From Bugulina stolonifera (Eukaryota > Bryozoa > Gymnolaemata > Cheilostomatida > Bugulidae), in NCBI GenBank assembly GCA_935421135.1, contig OW285187.1, positions 7,626,001-7,690,000 of the forward strand: a DNA stretch of 64,000 nucleotides, given 5' to 3'. The notes below the pieces were generated by a model. That model saw only the letters and a program-made list of their open reading frames with translations. It was not told the DNA's origin and did no database searches. Made by a program: the position numbers and the translations under genes. Positions 1-11,800 of this stretch are shown here, in pieces (positions within the stretch are counted from its first letter, which is position 1; every line of letters starts with the position of its first letter).

Positions 1-173
1 ATAAATTATTATTATATAAATTAAATAAACAGTACAACAACGAACGTCACATGTAAAAAAAAGTTACTTACTGCATTAACATAACATTCATTCGTTGTGA
101 TTGTATTGTTTTATTTTAATAGTGTTATATTGACATTCCCATGTTCTTATCATAAACAGGACACGTTAGCCAA

Positions 174-2441
174 ATGAAGAGTGAAATAATGGGAGAATAT
201 CTAAGTTGGACAGCAGATGATCAGGCAATCACGAATCAGGGCATCAGTATCGAGTATTGCCTATTGGTACTAGGAGGTATTTGTCGTATAGAATAGTATT
301 AATAATTGATTATACAGTCACAGTGAAACTTGCGTAGTTCAAACTTTACCGGACTGCCATAATTGGTTTGAATTAGGCATAAGTTTGAATTGTGTGCCTA
401 CTTCATTTTGTATAATGGCTTGGATACCTACTAGTACTAGTTGTACTGTCCATTACACTTCTTTAATGTAATTTCTAGATCAACCATGCTCTGCAAGTCA
501 TGCGTGATGTCAGCGTGCAGCAAAATAAAAAGTTGCTCTTCGGTAACAGCCTTGCAATCAGACTAGGATTTTCAGTATTTAAAGTCAGAAATTGCACAGA
601 AACCCAGCAGCTGCTAAAAGTGTGAGTGCAAGACTACACTACTCATGTTTTCTATTATACTCTTGTCTACACGTTTATGTCATTGTGTAGTAAATGTGTA
701 AGCGATTTACAGTGTAGTAATAATTGTAACCATTGTATGACTCACTTTGCTGCTGTTGCAGTAATGTGTAATGTTTTGTTCCAACTTATGTATGTTCATA
801 TGTTCTAAAATATTTTAACCCAGAGTTTTACCACACCCTCCACCCAACAAAGATGTGTGTCTGATAGTTGGTGATGGACCTAAAGGCAGGGGAGACCGAA
901 GTGATATTGAAGACACTATTAGCGAGTTTGAAGATAGAATATCCAAGTGCGGAATTAGACGAATTAAAGAGGTATGTTTAAGTTCCAGTTTGATTAGCAT
1001 AATTTATAATAGTTTGGAGAGAAGTTGTGAGATACTAATTGCCATAATCATGATAAACCATGTTTTATCCAAAAAGCGAACTCCCTGAGAATTTTAATGT
1101 ATGCCATCAGTGCCTTGGATGCCATATCTACTGTACTTGTCATACTATTTGTTATTTAGGTTATTCCATTGATGAAACTAAAGCTGAACTACCAAACATA
1201 CGAATCGAGACGTGCTTTGGCCACACGATTTGACTTATTCCTTGCTGAGGATAAGATTATGAGATTTCTACCTACATATCTGGGCAAGGCATTTTATGAC
1301 CTGAAGAAGTAAGATCAATAGTGATAACGGTATTGTAGTCAATCATAGGGGTCCATGTAGTGGCAGTGTTAGCTTCAGTAGTGTTTACATGGTAGCTGTA
1401 TATTTGTTATGAGCATTGCTTATCATTTATTCCATATTTTACTGTTAGGTATCCTATACAAGTCAGACTAGGCAATCACTGCTTAGAAAGGGAACTATGG
1501 AAAGGCATGGGTACTTCTATATGTCCAATCACCTGCAAAGGAAACTCTCAGTGAGTGCAAAGCATGCAACACGTTTTCTAAACAAGTGTTGAGATGAATT
1601 CACTCTATGCGAGTATGACTCCATGGAATTGCTATCACTTTTGAGGTCGATGAGCATATTGGTCATTGTCAACAATTAAAAATACGCATTGTTGCAAGTC
1701 TGATAATAATGTAAATGTAATTATTGCATTAACTTTTAGCTCTCTTGTGATCGGCAGCCTAGCTATGCAAGATAGAGAAATGGTAGATAATATATGAACT
1801 GCCATGCACAAAATTGCTGGATCATGTCCTGGGAGACCAGATAACTTGCACACTTTCCAACTCTGTGTCGATCAGTTGCCTCCATTACCATTGTTCCTTT
1901 CTGCAGGTAAGCAAGGTATTTGAGGTTCTTACTCCTCCGATACTCATCATTGTAACTAATTTTATAATCACTGTCCTACTTCTATTCATAACTTAAAATT
2001 GTGTCCTAGTTTATAGATCAACAGTTGATGTGCCAAAACGATTGAAGCCGCCTTCATACAGACCGAAGGCTTTGGTTGAAAAGGTGTCCACAATAAAAGG
2101 GAGAGTTACTGTTGCAACCGACGGCACTGTAACAATATATAAGAAAGATTGCTCAATTGACAAGTCATTGGTGAGTAACTAGTGTTGCCTATCTTCCTGT
2201 TGCTGTGTGCCTTGTTAAGCTGGAAACACACAAGAGCGTTTGTGATCTATTCCAAATCGTATTTCAGCTTGTTATTCGCCTTAATACATCTGTTCATCTG
2301 TTTTCCTGTAGCTTGTTATGACGGGCAATACTAAGTAGTGTGTTTTTTCATTTAGGTGGCAAGTAGCCATCAAGAAAGTCGTTAAAGCGTTCAAGGGAAA
2401 TGCCTTTAGAAGTAGAGCCTAAAAAAGCTAAACTCAGCTGA
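174..2441 (+). pseudogene. Decayed tandem copy of RSL1D1 (ribosomal L1 domain protein)
   Basis: All eight exons of the intact neighbour (3626-8375) can be matched: 174-224, 479-621, 824-971, 1160-1308, 1449-1550, 1740-1906, 2010-2170 and 2356-2441. Exons 3 to 6 have exactly the same lengths as in the intact copy, and intron 6 is nearly as similar as the exons, so this is a segmental duplication and not a retrocopy. It is broken in several ways. Exon 6 has an in-frame TGA at 1795-1797 where the intact copy has CGG. Exon 7 is one base short (161 versus 162), which shifts the frame. Exon 8 has a TAG at 2364-2366 in the ancestral frame and stops after about 28 codons instead of 336. The exon 1 donor is GC (CAG then GCAATC). 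If transcribed it could give a 216-residue truncated L1-domain protein, but nonsense-mediated decay would be expected. Intron 1 also carries a MITE fragment. The identity and the breaks are seen directly; loss of function is inferred. Confidence 0.85.
319..394 (-). mobile_element. Fragment of pogo/Tigger-like MITE
   Basis: This stretch matches the reverse complement of the right half of the complete element at 15014-15193. It starts with CAGTGAAACTTGC, has a related interior with AATTGGTTTGAATTAG, and ends AGTTTGAATTGT. Only one terminus is present. It lies in intron 1 of the RSL1D1 pseudogene and has no counterpart at that point in the intact copy, so it inserted after the duplication or was lost from the other copy. 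Confidence 0.6.
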
Positions 2442-3625
2442 AAGATAGAAGAAATTTTAGCAACTATGAGCCGTCGGGGGTACTAAATGTCGGAGAGACA
2501 AAGACGTTGCCAGTATTGCAGCTGCTTCCATGAGTAGGACGCCTGAACGTCTGCAAATGAATGTCCCCGAAGTTGGGAGATCTGAATCGAGCCCTATTGT
2601 GTCTCAGTGAATGCACAAGCTACTATTTTTTTTTCTATTAGGATAAACTGAACATACTCGGGGAATAAAATATAATATGTAAGAGAACTGTATTCTTATA
2701 TACTTTTTAATTTTCATTTACTCCGGGTGTTGTATTTCATTGATTTTATTGCATCGAATGTGCATGTACGTGTCCAAAGTGTATGGTCTTGTTGCTATGA
2801 CATTCAGGCCATTTGATGTTTGTAAACCTGTAAATGATGCTGATGTCTTGTGGTTTAACCACAGTAAAGACGGTTTGCATAATGATAATATTGATTGTGG
2901 TACATATAAATATAATGAAAATACTCAGAAATGCACTGCTTTGTAAGTTAAATTACCGAAAGACTGGTCAATTCCCAGTGCAATAATCCACTGCTTCATT
3001 TGAGCAGACTAAGAAAAAGCCAGTCTGAAACAATTCAACATTATTTATGCTGCCATCAACCAAAACAACATCCAATTCAGGCTATACCACTCTGCAACAG
3101 AGTGCAATTTAGGTCAGAAATGTCCAATCCACCACAAAATGCAATGCATAAAGCTTTGTTGTTGATAGGAAAAATAAAACATGATGCTGATATTACAATG
3201 TACACTACACTGCATAAATTATATAATTGCACTCTGTATTAATATACATGTAACATGTAAGTTATTCAGTTCTAACTATTTATGTACATCTACATGTATA
3301 ATAATATTGAGCTCGGCAATCCTGTTAAATTCATAGAGTTATCTTCTCACGAGAGAAGACCTTTTGTATGGATTGTAGAGTTATCTTCTCTCAAAACATC
3401 TACGATTGAATCGCTGGCGTTATCTGCCGGATAAAGAGCCCTTAGCGTCAGTGGTTAGTTAATAAGAAATTATGGGGACGCAGAATGTTTATCCGCAATG
3501 TGTCCATCTACCTCTATGATCTTATATATGAACGCTGGGCCACGATTTGTAAATGGTTCTTGTTCACACGTGCTGGAAAGCTTGTACTTTAGAATCAGAA
3601 AGCATTGAGCCAAATATAAAGTGAG
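2442..3625. other. Intergenic spacer between the RSL1D1 copies
   Basis: The first 170 bases may be highly decayed exon 8 sequence of the upstream copy; the match to the intact gene is vague. The rest has only short chance reading frames with no recognisable protein. Around 3330-3400 there are two copies of a GAGTTATCTTCTC motif, one facing an inverted partner (GAGAGAAGA), resembling the hairpin element at 33101-33138. I see no RNA gene. The promoter of the intact RSL1D1 must lie here, but no clear motif stands out. Confidence 0.5.
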
Positions 3626-6600
3626 ATGATGAGGGAAAACTTAGATTTGGCAACGGATGAACAGGTAATTAGTGGAGCACCAGCACGATTATGTAAATTT
3701 AAATAAAAGTCGATATTTATAAATACACAATTGTAAATATATAATTATAATAATAATTTAAAATATAATATAAATATTAAATATATATATAAAAAAATAG
3801 TTGTTTATTATAATTATAATAGTTATTAAATAATAACGATTAATAATAAATTAAATTACAATTACTAATATATTTTTAATTGTATAAATAATTATAATTA
3901 ATATAAAATTGTTAAAGTCAAAGTGTAAATGTTAAATTATTTCTTATATATTTTATTATTGTATAGTCATAGTGTATTGTTAATTATAATTATTATAAAA
4001 TAAAATTTATAAATAATATAATATTTATATTAAATATAATCATAAGATAATCATTATTATTATATTTATCTTATGTTGCCAAGCAATTATTATTATCAAA
4101 GGTTAACGAAAAGCTCAAAAGTAATGAATTATTAATTAATTATATTTTTATTTGAATTCTATTCAAAACAAATTAAATACTAAAGTGTAGTATAAGTATT
4201 AGTGACATTGCTATTGCAACATTACATAGGGACACGATACGGTTGGATACCCTTCCTAACACCACGAATGACTTTTACCAAAATCGAACCTGAGTCTCCC
4301 ATAGTCGAGTCCAGAACCCTAACCACTGACCAGGCCACAGTTGTTTGAAAAAGACAAATACTAATAGTAAAGTAGATGTACTAGGCGTAACAGCGTGCTC
4401 ACTGTTCGAATACAGTATAGGCTACACGACAATAATCATAATGTTGTAGTTTCACAGTGTGCTCTGTGCCCACAGTTCTGGCTCAGTTTCCCACTGATTG
4501 AGCGTGCATGAGACCCAACGGTTAGTCTCCTTTGTCTATTGACCAAATGGTACTATTGACTATAGCTCTTCTACTCAAACGGTAAACCACACACCAGTTC
4601 AGGATACCTCCAATAAGGTAGTGTGATGAAGCAGCGTATTTAAGAAATATCTGCAAGTAGGCTTAATCATGTCAAAGTTTGTGAAATTGAGCATTTTCCC
4701 AGTATCGTTTGAGTATTAATCGGGTATTAGGACCTATTTGGTAAAATTCCTAGCTTTGACCTGGTGTTGTCAAATAATTTATTGTTAAATTCACCAAAGA
4801 TTTTGTGATTCCCAATGAGATGAGCTAAAAAACTGTTTTAGAAGGTAGAAAACACGTAGCTCTCAGCACCCCTTAATCAGCTAATGATTGTATTAGACCT
4901 GGTTACTTTACTAAAATACAAGCAAAGGCACTGAATAAATAGGCTAATATTTAGAGCAGAGGTCATGAAGATACTATTTAAAATGGTGTCTTCATGTTCT
5001 CTTCTGGTGAACCAGCCTAACACGAAACGATTTCATTCTCAACATCTACATCCAATAATAGGCCTATTACTAGGCTACATATAAATCCGAATGTTTCTTT
5101 CTGATCAGACCCACCTTGAATGCAGTTTTTGTGTCTGTAATTGTAATACAACGTAGCTGTAATGTAACTTGTAGATCAGTCATGCCCTTCAAGTAATCCG
5201 TAACCAAGAAGCACAGCAGAATAAAAAGTTACTTGTTGGCACAAGTAATATTCGACTGGTATTTTCAGTTTTCAAAATACCAAATACCTCCAAGAACCAG
5301 CAGCTACTGAAAGTGTGAGTTTAGCCGGACTGTTTTACAGGCTCTTGCATTATGTCTTTGTAATGCACAAGTGTCGACTGTGATATTGTGTTTACTAATC
5401 TATTTAAGTTGTGCAGAGTATCTTAAATTGCTTTTTGGTCAATCTACAGGTACTGTATGACTTGCTTTGCTGTTGTTGCAGTAATGTGTAATGTTCTGTT
5501 CCAGCTTGATATGCTCTAGGATATTTTTTCCCAGGGTTTTGCCACACCAACCACACAATGAAGATGTGTGTCTGTTCGTTGGTGATGGACGTAAAGGCAG
5601 GGGAGATCGGGGTGTGATTGATGACACTATTAACAAGTTTGAAGAGAAAATATCCAAGTATGGTGTTCAACAAATTAAAGAGGTATGTTTAGTTTAAGAT
5701 CAGGTTTGATAAGCGAATAATTAATTTCAATAGGTGTTCATGAGCCACAAATTTTCATAAACTTACACCAGGTTTTTGTCAAATTATGAGGCTCAAGTTT
5801 TATAAGTTGAATAGTTCTGGCCTGTAGACAGCTAATATGATACGTCCACATTGTGGTCAAGTAATTGCTATTCGGAGCAGATTTAACCAAAATGGCTAAG
5901 GAACTGGAAATTGTATTTTTTCAGGATACAGCAACCAAAAAGTATCATAGAACATGAGTATACAGCCTGTATTTCTTGTGTCAGTGGTAGTCAATGACAA
6001 AATGTATGTAGGTGCAGGTCTTTTATCCAATCATATGTTGCTTGTATTTTCAGAAGAACACGAATTTTTACTAAAATTAATTACATGCCTTTTTTAACAG
6101 TTACCAATGCTTTTATTTGTTTGATAAAATGCAATGTGTGAAATGTTCCATCTAGGTTATTCCATTGCTGAAACTAAAGCTGGAGTATCAAACATTTGAA
6201 TCAAGACGCGCCTTGGCTACCAGATTCGACTCATTCCTTGCCGATGATAAGATTATGAGATTTCTGCCTACATATCTGGGCAAAGCGTTTTATGACATGA
6301 AGAAGTAAGATGAATTATAGTGGTAATAATATTATATCCACATAATGGTAATCCTAAGAGATGAGCATTATTTTCAGCAGCATTTCTATAGGTTAGTTTA
6401 AATATTATTACAGACATTGCTATCATTTATTACATGTTTTACTGTTTTATTATGTTAGGTATCCTATACAAGTAAGACTGGGAGAGCAATGCATGGAGAG
6501 GGAGTTAAGGAAAGGAGTACAGACTTCTATCTGTCCAATTACCTACAAAGGAAACTCTCAGTGAGTAAAATAATAAGTAATAGGACGTCTCGACAATTGA

Positions 6601-8375
6601 ATTATTATCTGTACACTCTGCAAGTTCATTTTAGTAGGCTATAGTTATTGTATACTCAATCTGTTCTATCCTATCAGAAATACATGACGTATATGACATT
6701 AAGCAGCAGAACTCTATAAAACTGTTGGGAAAGAATATCTGTCTGTCAGTAATATAAATTATAACACTTATTATTAAAATTGTAATAAATTGTAAGACTG
6801 ATAATATTATTATTAACTTGTAGCTCTATGGTAGTTGGTACCCTAGATATGAAAGATGGAGAAGTGGTGGAGAATATACGGACTGCCATGCAAAAAATTG
6901 CTGGTTCGTGTCCTGGGGGACCAGACAACTTACAAAGTTTCCAAATCTGTCTAGATCAGTTGCCTTCATTACCACTGTTCATCTCCACAGGTAAGCAAGG
7001 CGTGTGAGGTCCTTACTTCTTCAATACTCATTACTGTAACTAATTTTATAATCACTGTTCTACTTCTATTCATAACTTAAAATTGTGTCCTAGTTGATAG
7101 ATCAACCATTCCTGTTCCAAAACGACTGAAGCCGCCTTCAAACAGACCAAAGAATCTGATTGAAGAAATATCCACTATTAAAGGGAGAGTTAAAGTTGGA
7201 GCTGATGGGACTGTTACAGTATATAAGAAAGATGGCTCAGTTCGGCAAGTGATTGGTGAGTAACTGTAGTATTACTTACCTTGCTGCTGCTGTATTCTTC
7301 GTTATTCTCATCGTTTACATGTAGCTTGTTATGTCGGGCTATGATAAGTGTGAATTTCCATTTAGGTGGGAAGGAGCCAACAAAAAAGAGTTTGAAGCGA
7401 TCTAGAGAAATGCCCGAGTCTTCCGAGGCAGAGGTAAAAAAGGCTAAAAAGCTAAAGGCAGTTGAAAGTGTAGAAGAGGCAATAGATGCTGAACAGGCGG
7501 ATGCATCTATGTCACCAGTGTTGCAGGTGGGCAACAGGGAAGCATCATTGGTTGGCCAGAAGAAAGCTGCACAACCCAAAAGTACTGCAACTCCTAAACA
7601 CAAAACACCAGCATCTGCTAAAAAACGTAAATCTATAGTACCCCACTCCAGTGAAGTTAAGAAGTTGCCTGCAGTCAGGAAAGCACCGAACTCTGCGACG
7701 GAGGTAAACACTATTGATACACCAAAACCTAATCGGGTTAAAACACCCAAACCTGCTACAGCTACACCTGGATCTGCTACAAACCCAAAATTGAATACGA
7801 AAATTAAGCTCATAACCCCTAAATCGACAGAAGTATCTTTAAGCATGGAACCTTCGGTCAAGAAAACACCTAAAGCTACTGCTGCAAAGGGGAACACAGC
7901 CGCTACACCAACGTCTCATTTAGCCAAGACACCAAAACCTGTATCTGCTAAGAAACCAAAATCAACAGTCGCATCAGGTTCAAAAATGCAACCATCAGCT
8001 TCACCCCGTCAATCAAGTGAAGTGTCAGAGTCACTTGATGCTGTGCTCACATTGGCCAAAACGCCCAAGACTGGGACAAAGGAAAATAAAGAAAATGCTG
8101 CTGCGGCTGCTAATCTGGCCAAGGCACAAAAACCTGCTACACCTGGATCCTCTAAGAACTCCGCATCCAGTGAAATAGCTGAACCCAAATCTGTGGGTCA
8201 AGCCAGGGCAAGTGGAACACCCAAGCCAACTGCTTCACCTGTACCTTCTGCAGCACCCAAGTCCACTGCCAAAACAAAGTCAGGAAGGAAACCCAAATCT
8301 CCCAAGGCACCAGTGATAGTTACTCCACCTGGCAGTAAACGGGTATTGAGGTCCAAGACCCACACCAATAAGTGA
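3626..8375 (+). CDS. RSL1D1: Ribosomal L1 domain-containing protein 1 (RSL1D1/CSIG-like)
   Basis: Eight exons give a continuous frame of 638 codons plus stop: 3626-3664, 5175-5314, 5535-5682, 6156-6304, 6459-6560, 6824-6990, 7094-7255 and 7366-8375. Residues about 14 to 260 form a ribosomal L1-type fold. Recognisable family segments are DVCLFVGDG, the KFEEKISKYGVQQIKEVIPL stretch, FLADDKIMRFLPTYLGKAFY, and the QVRLG and GNSHSMVVGTLDM strands. From about residue 300 the single large exon 8 encodes a lysine-rich, low-complexity tail with at least six KTPK or TPKP motifs and an alternation of basic and Ser/Thr/Pro residues. The human homologue has a similar but shorter basic tail (490 aa in total). 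In vertebrates the family is nucleolar and is linked to ribosome biogenesis and senescence control; here that is inferred from homology. The ATG at 3626 is followed directly by a second ATG; the first two exons are the least certain. A decayed duplicate lies upstream, and the CAMSAP gene converges from the other side. Confidence 0.87.
3690..4160. repeat. Very AT-rich low-complexity block in RSL1D1 intron 1
   Basis: This run consists almost wholly of A and T with many short palindromes (TTATAATTATAA-like strings). It lies in the 1.5 kb first intron of the intact RSL1D1 gene; the shorter first intron of the pseudogene copy lacks it. No coding or RNA signal is visible. Confidence 0.6.
4229..4342 (-). 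mobile_element. tRNA-derived SINE (family A)
   Basis: Read on the minus strand, it has a box A-like GGTCAGTGGTTAG, a box B-like GGTTCGATTTT about 40 bases later, and then GTTAGGAAGGGTATCCAACC. The same order occurs in the copy at 47801-47935, and the two align over most of their length. The GGAAGGGCATCC block resembles conserved central motifs known from SINEs of several invertebrate groups. It lies in RSL1D1 intron 1. Confidence 0.7.
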
Positions 8376-8822
8376 GCAGACAAGATGCATGTACTATACA
8401 AATGTATTGAGTTTATCCCATTCTTTTCTACTACAACTGTATGGACTTGAATACATACTCTTTTTATACAAATCTGTGTTGTAAGCAATTCACATGATTG
8501 ACAAGTGACGGCTAGAAATAAACGCAAGCTATGGAACCCTAAATTGCAGTGAATCACTACTGCAGAATAATTTTCATAAATATATGTGAACAGTTTCATA
8601 TAAAGGTGAAACAACACAGCAGAAAAATGAGTATTTACATAATACATTGAGATTAGTCATCTTGAACTTATTAATAATATAAAAGATCCTAGGAATGCTA
8701 AAAACAATTTAATTGTCATTATAATGGCCTGCTACATGTATGTATGTAAGAGATTTCATTCAGGTAAAATGTTTTATACTATATTTTATTTTAAATGTTT
8801 GAATTTATCTGATGTTTTTGCC
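8376..8822. other. Convergent 3' ends of RSL1D1 and CAMSAP
   Basis: The two stop codons are only about 450 bases apart. On the plus strand an AATAAA occurs at about 8517, a likely RSL1D1 poly(A) signal. TTTATT at about 8785 is the minus-strand AATAAA expected for CAMSAP, within 40 bases of its stop. The 3' UTRs may therefore overlap or nearly touch. Nothing else is recognisable. Confidence 0.55.
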
Positions 8823-11800
8823 CTATCTCCTTGGGCCACCTGCTTTCTTCTGCCAAAGATGATTGTGAATGGTAATAGCATCCAGAGAGACTGACAAATG
8901 TTTGGTAGATAACACTTCTGTGAAATTCTTTCCTCCAGAGTTGTACCTAAAATTACCAAATCATTACAATTTTAACAACTTCTAGATTCTAACACTTGGT
9001 GTGTGTACACAGCAAAAGCAATTCTCTGGCATTGGCAGAGAAGCAATAAATACACATACTTGTAAAATCTGTGGCACATGTCATCCTTGATAAATTTGGG
9101 ACCTTGTCCATGCACCTTGATACACTCTTCAGACTCTGGACAGAAACTGTATACAGCTTTGTATGTCTGGTTCCCATCTCTGAACAGTATGAGGAAGTGC
9201 TTGCCATCGGATTTTGCAATTTCCTGAAAGTATAGGCAGTGTTTAAATTGTTCTTATCCAATGGAGAGAGGACAACTTCTTATTATGTGTACCTAACAAC
9301 GATTGTGCTTCAAGATGGGTACTCGTGTCTTGTAGGATTGGATTGCAAAATCTTGTTTTAACATTTCATGATGCCAACACGGCCCCTATTATATTCGACC
9401 CATTTTCCTGTACAACAGCTATTTGAATATTTGTCAGACCAAGAGATAGTAATAATACACAAAATAGTATAATGTTTTGATTCCACCAACAGCTAGCACA
9501 CATTTCAATTACTCACCGTCAATACTTTATTTTTATTGTCTGTATTCACCACACCGGCGAGACAGCAGTGACTGATCGCATTTATTATTATCGTTCTATT
9601 GGACCGCTGCTTCTGGCTCGGTTTTACATAAAGTTTAGGTCCAGTGTACTCATCTGATGGTGCATCGATAACAGAAGACACTTTACTTCTACTGCTTAGG
9701 CTGCCAGCTAAAGAGAAATAATAAAACTACAATTTGTTTCATGACACAGGAATGGAGGTAAAACAGATAAAGTATGCACCATATACATATGCATGTACAG
9801 TATACTTAGGCCCTATACTTTATATACAGTGTAACACTAAGTTAACTACCTGCAAAGCTATTGGCCGGACTAGGAGCCCTTCGGTGAGTGAGGTTTCCAG
9901 AACCCATTGGCACTGTGAAAGAGGAGGCAGAGTCCATGTTGTCCGATCCTCTGAGAAAACTGTCCTCTGTCACTGATGATCCTAGAATAAAATGAATTGT
10001 GGCCAGTCAATACAGTGGTTATCAAAATACATGTACTGTACATGTAAAAGTAGACAATCATATGGTAGAGTATTCCTATCTGGAGCAAGAATGCAATTAA
10101 TTTGTATGCTCAAACTGTCCTAACTGGGCCCTACTAAGACTTCAACTCATATCATACTGTATTGTGTAAAACATTGAAGTGGTGTTGAGTAAATAGAAAA
10201 AAACACTCAAAAACAATATACAAGGCGCAACCTTTACAGCTGCACTTACCAGCCCAGTGAATCGAGGCCGGTCTCTCGCCACCACGCTTTGGCTTCTGCC
10301 GTTGTCTAAACTGAGCTCTCCTCTCTGGAGGAAGCTCTTCTTCAGCCTTTTGTTGCTGGAACTGGAGTAAAATAGCTTCCTTCTTCGCTTTCTCCTCCAA
10401 CTTTTTCTTCTCCACCTCCTAAATAAAACATTCAGAATACATGTTACAACCAAATTATAGAAACTCTAAGATGGTGGAGAATTCTCATCTCCAGTATAGT
10501 AACTAAGTAAAGAGTAAGTAATAGCCTGTACTTACATGTACATTTACATGGTATCAACTACGGTAGAAAACATACCAACTCCTTCATTCTCGCTGCTTCT
10601 GCTTTAGCAGCCAACTCTGCAGCCTTCTGCTGCTTCTTCAGCTCCTGCTCCTCTCTCCTCTTCAATTGCATCATTAGCACCTTCTCCTTTCTTCTTATCA
10701 ACTCTTCCTCGGACAGCTGTAGTGAGTAGCGTAGCCAGTGACACATAGATAGCAAACACACCAATACATGTATGTATCATCCTAAGGTATGATATTACAC
10801 AGTCTAACCACTGGGATAACGTTCTTCATCGACAAACAGGAAAGGTTAGTCAACTGTATATACATGTACATAAGTTGCATCATTGGTTGTGCTTGCACGC
10901 TATTTGGAGATGGTGATTTCTACAACATGTACATGTATAGTAGACACTACATAACAAAACCTTCATTGTACCTTAGCCTGTCCAGCCACAATAAATCCTA
11001 CACCGGGTTGGTTCAACACATCCCCTCTAGGTGTACTCATGTCCCATGTAGCTCTCTTGGGTTTACCATTACTTCTGGGTGTGCCACTTTCACTTTCTGC
11101 TGAACCTAACATTTAAAAAAATAAATAAATATCTAACTTAAATATTGTACATGTATCGGATTAGATTTGAAACTTAATCCCATGCTAAAATATTAAGTTC
11201 ATAAAGTACCAATGTGAGTCTACAAGACCTTGACACATACCACTTCCATAAGAGTGTAGAGAGATCTTATCATCATTATCAGCACTCTGCTGCCTATTGA
11301 GTGAAGAGACAGTCATGTGACCTGCTGAGCCGGGTCGGCTAAGCTGAGCTGTAGACTGTGAGTGAGTGGAGCCAATATCAGCAAGTGCACTTTCTATATC
11401 AGAAGAGCCTGAAGATATCCTACGAGTAACACCAAGAGGGACAACTCCCTGAGAACACGCTGGTGGTGGTTGGTGTTGACCAGGTGACATAGAGCTATGA
11501 GGCGATGCAATATGTGGCTCCATAGTCATATGATGAGACGGCGGGTTATACATTGGTTGAGGAGGCGACACGGTGAAAGCCATATTGCTATTACAGCTGT
11601 TGGCAGCACCATGTTGCTTGATCATGTCAATGCGAATGGCATCCATAGCACTACTCAACGACACGCTACTATCTACTGGCTTAATTTCATTATCTGCCGT
11701 ACCGTACGGAGTGTTGAGTTTATATGTTGATTGTGAGGATGGTCTGGGCTGGTCTGGCTCAGGTTGGTGCTCATACGGAGCTCGGACTAATCGGTCACTA

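Noticed and set aside
626..1088. Short plus-strand frames over RSL1D1 pseudogene exon 3
   Set aside because: They are unspliced read-through of exon 3; the true frame is explained by the exon model.
2740..3242. Possible small genes after the RSL1D1 pseudogene (68 and 80 residues)
   Set aside because: No homology, no splice context, and AT-rich random-like composition.
7214..7897. 227-residue minus-strand reading frame
   Set aside because: It is the antisense of RSL1D1 exon 8; the repetitive composition of that exon keeps several frames open.
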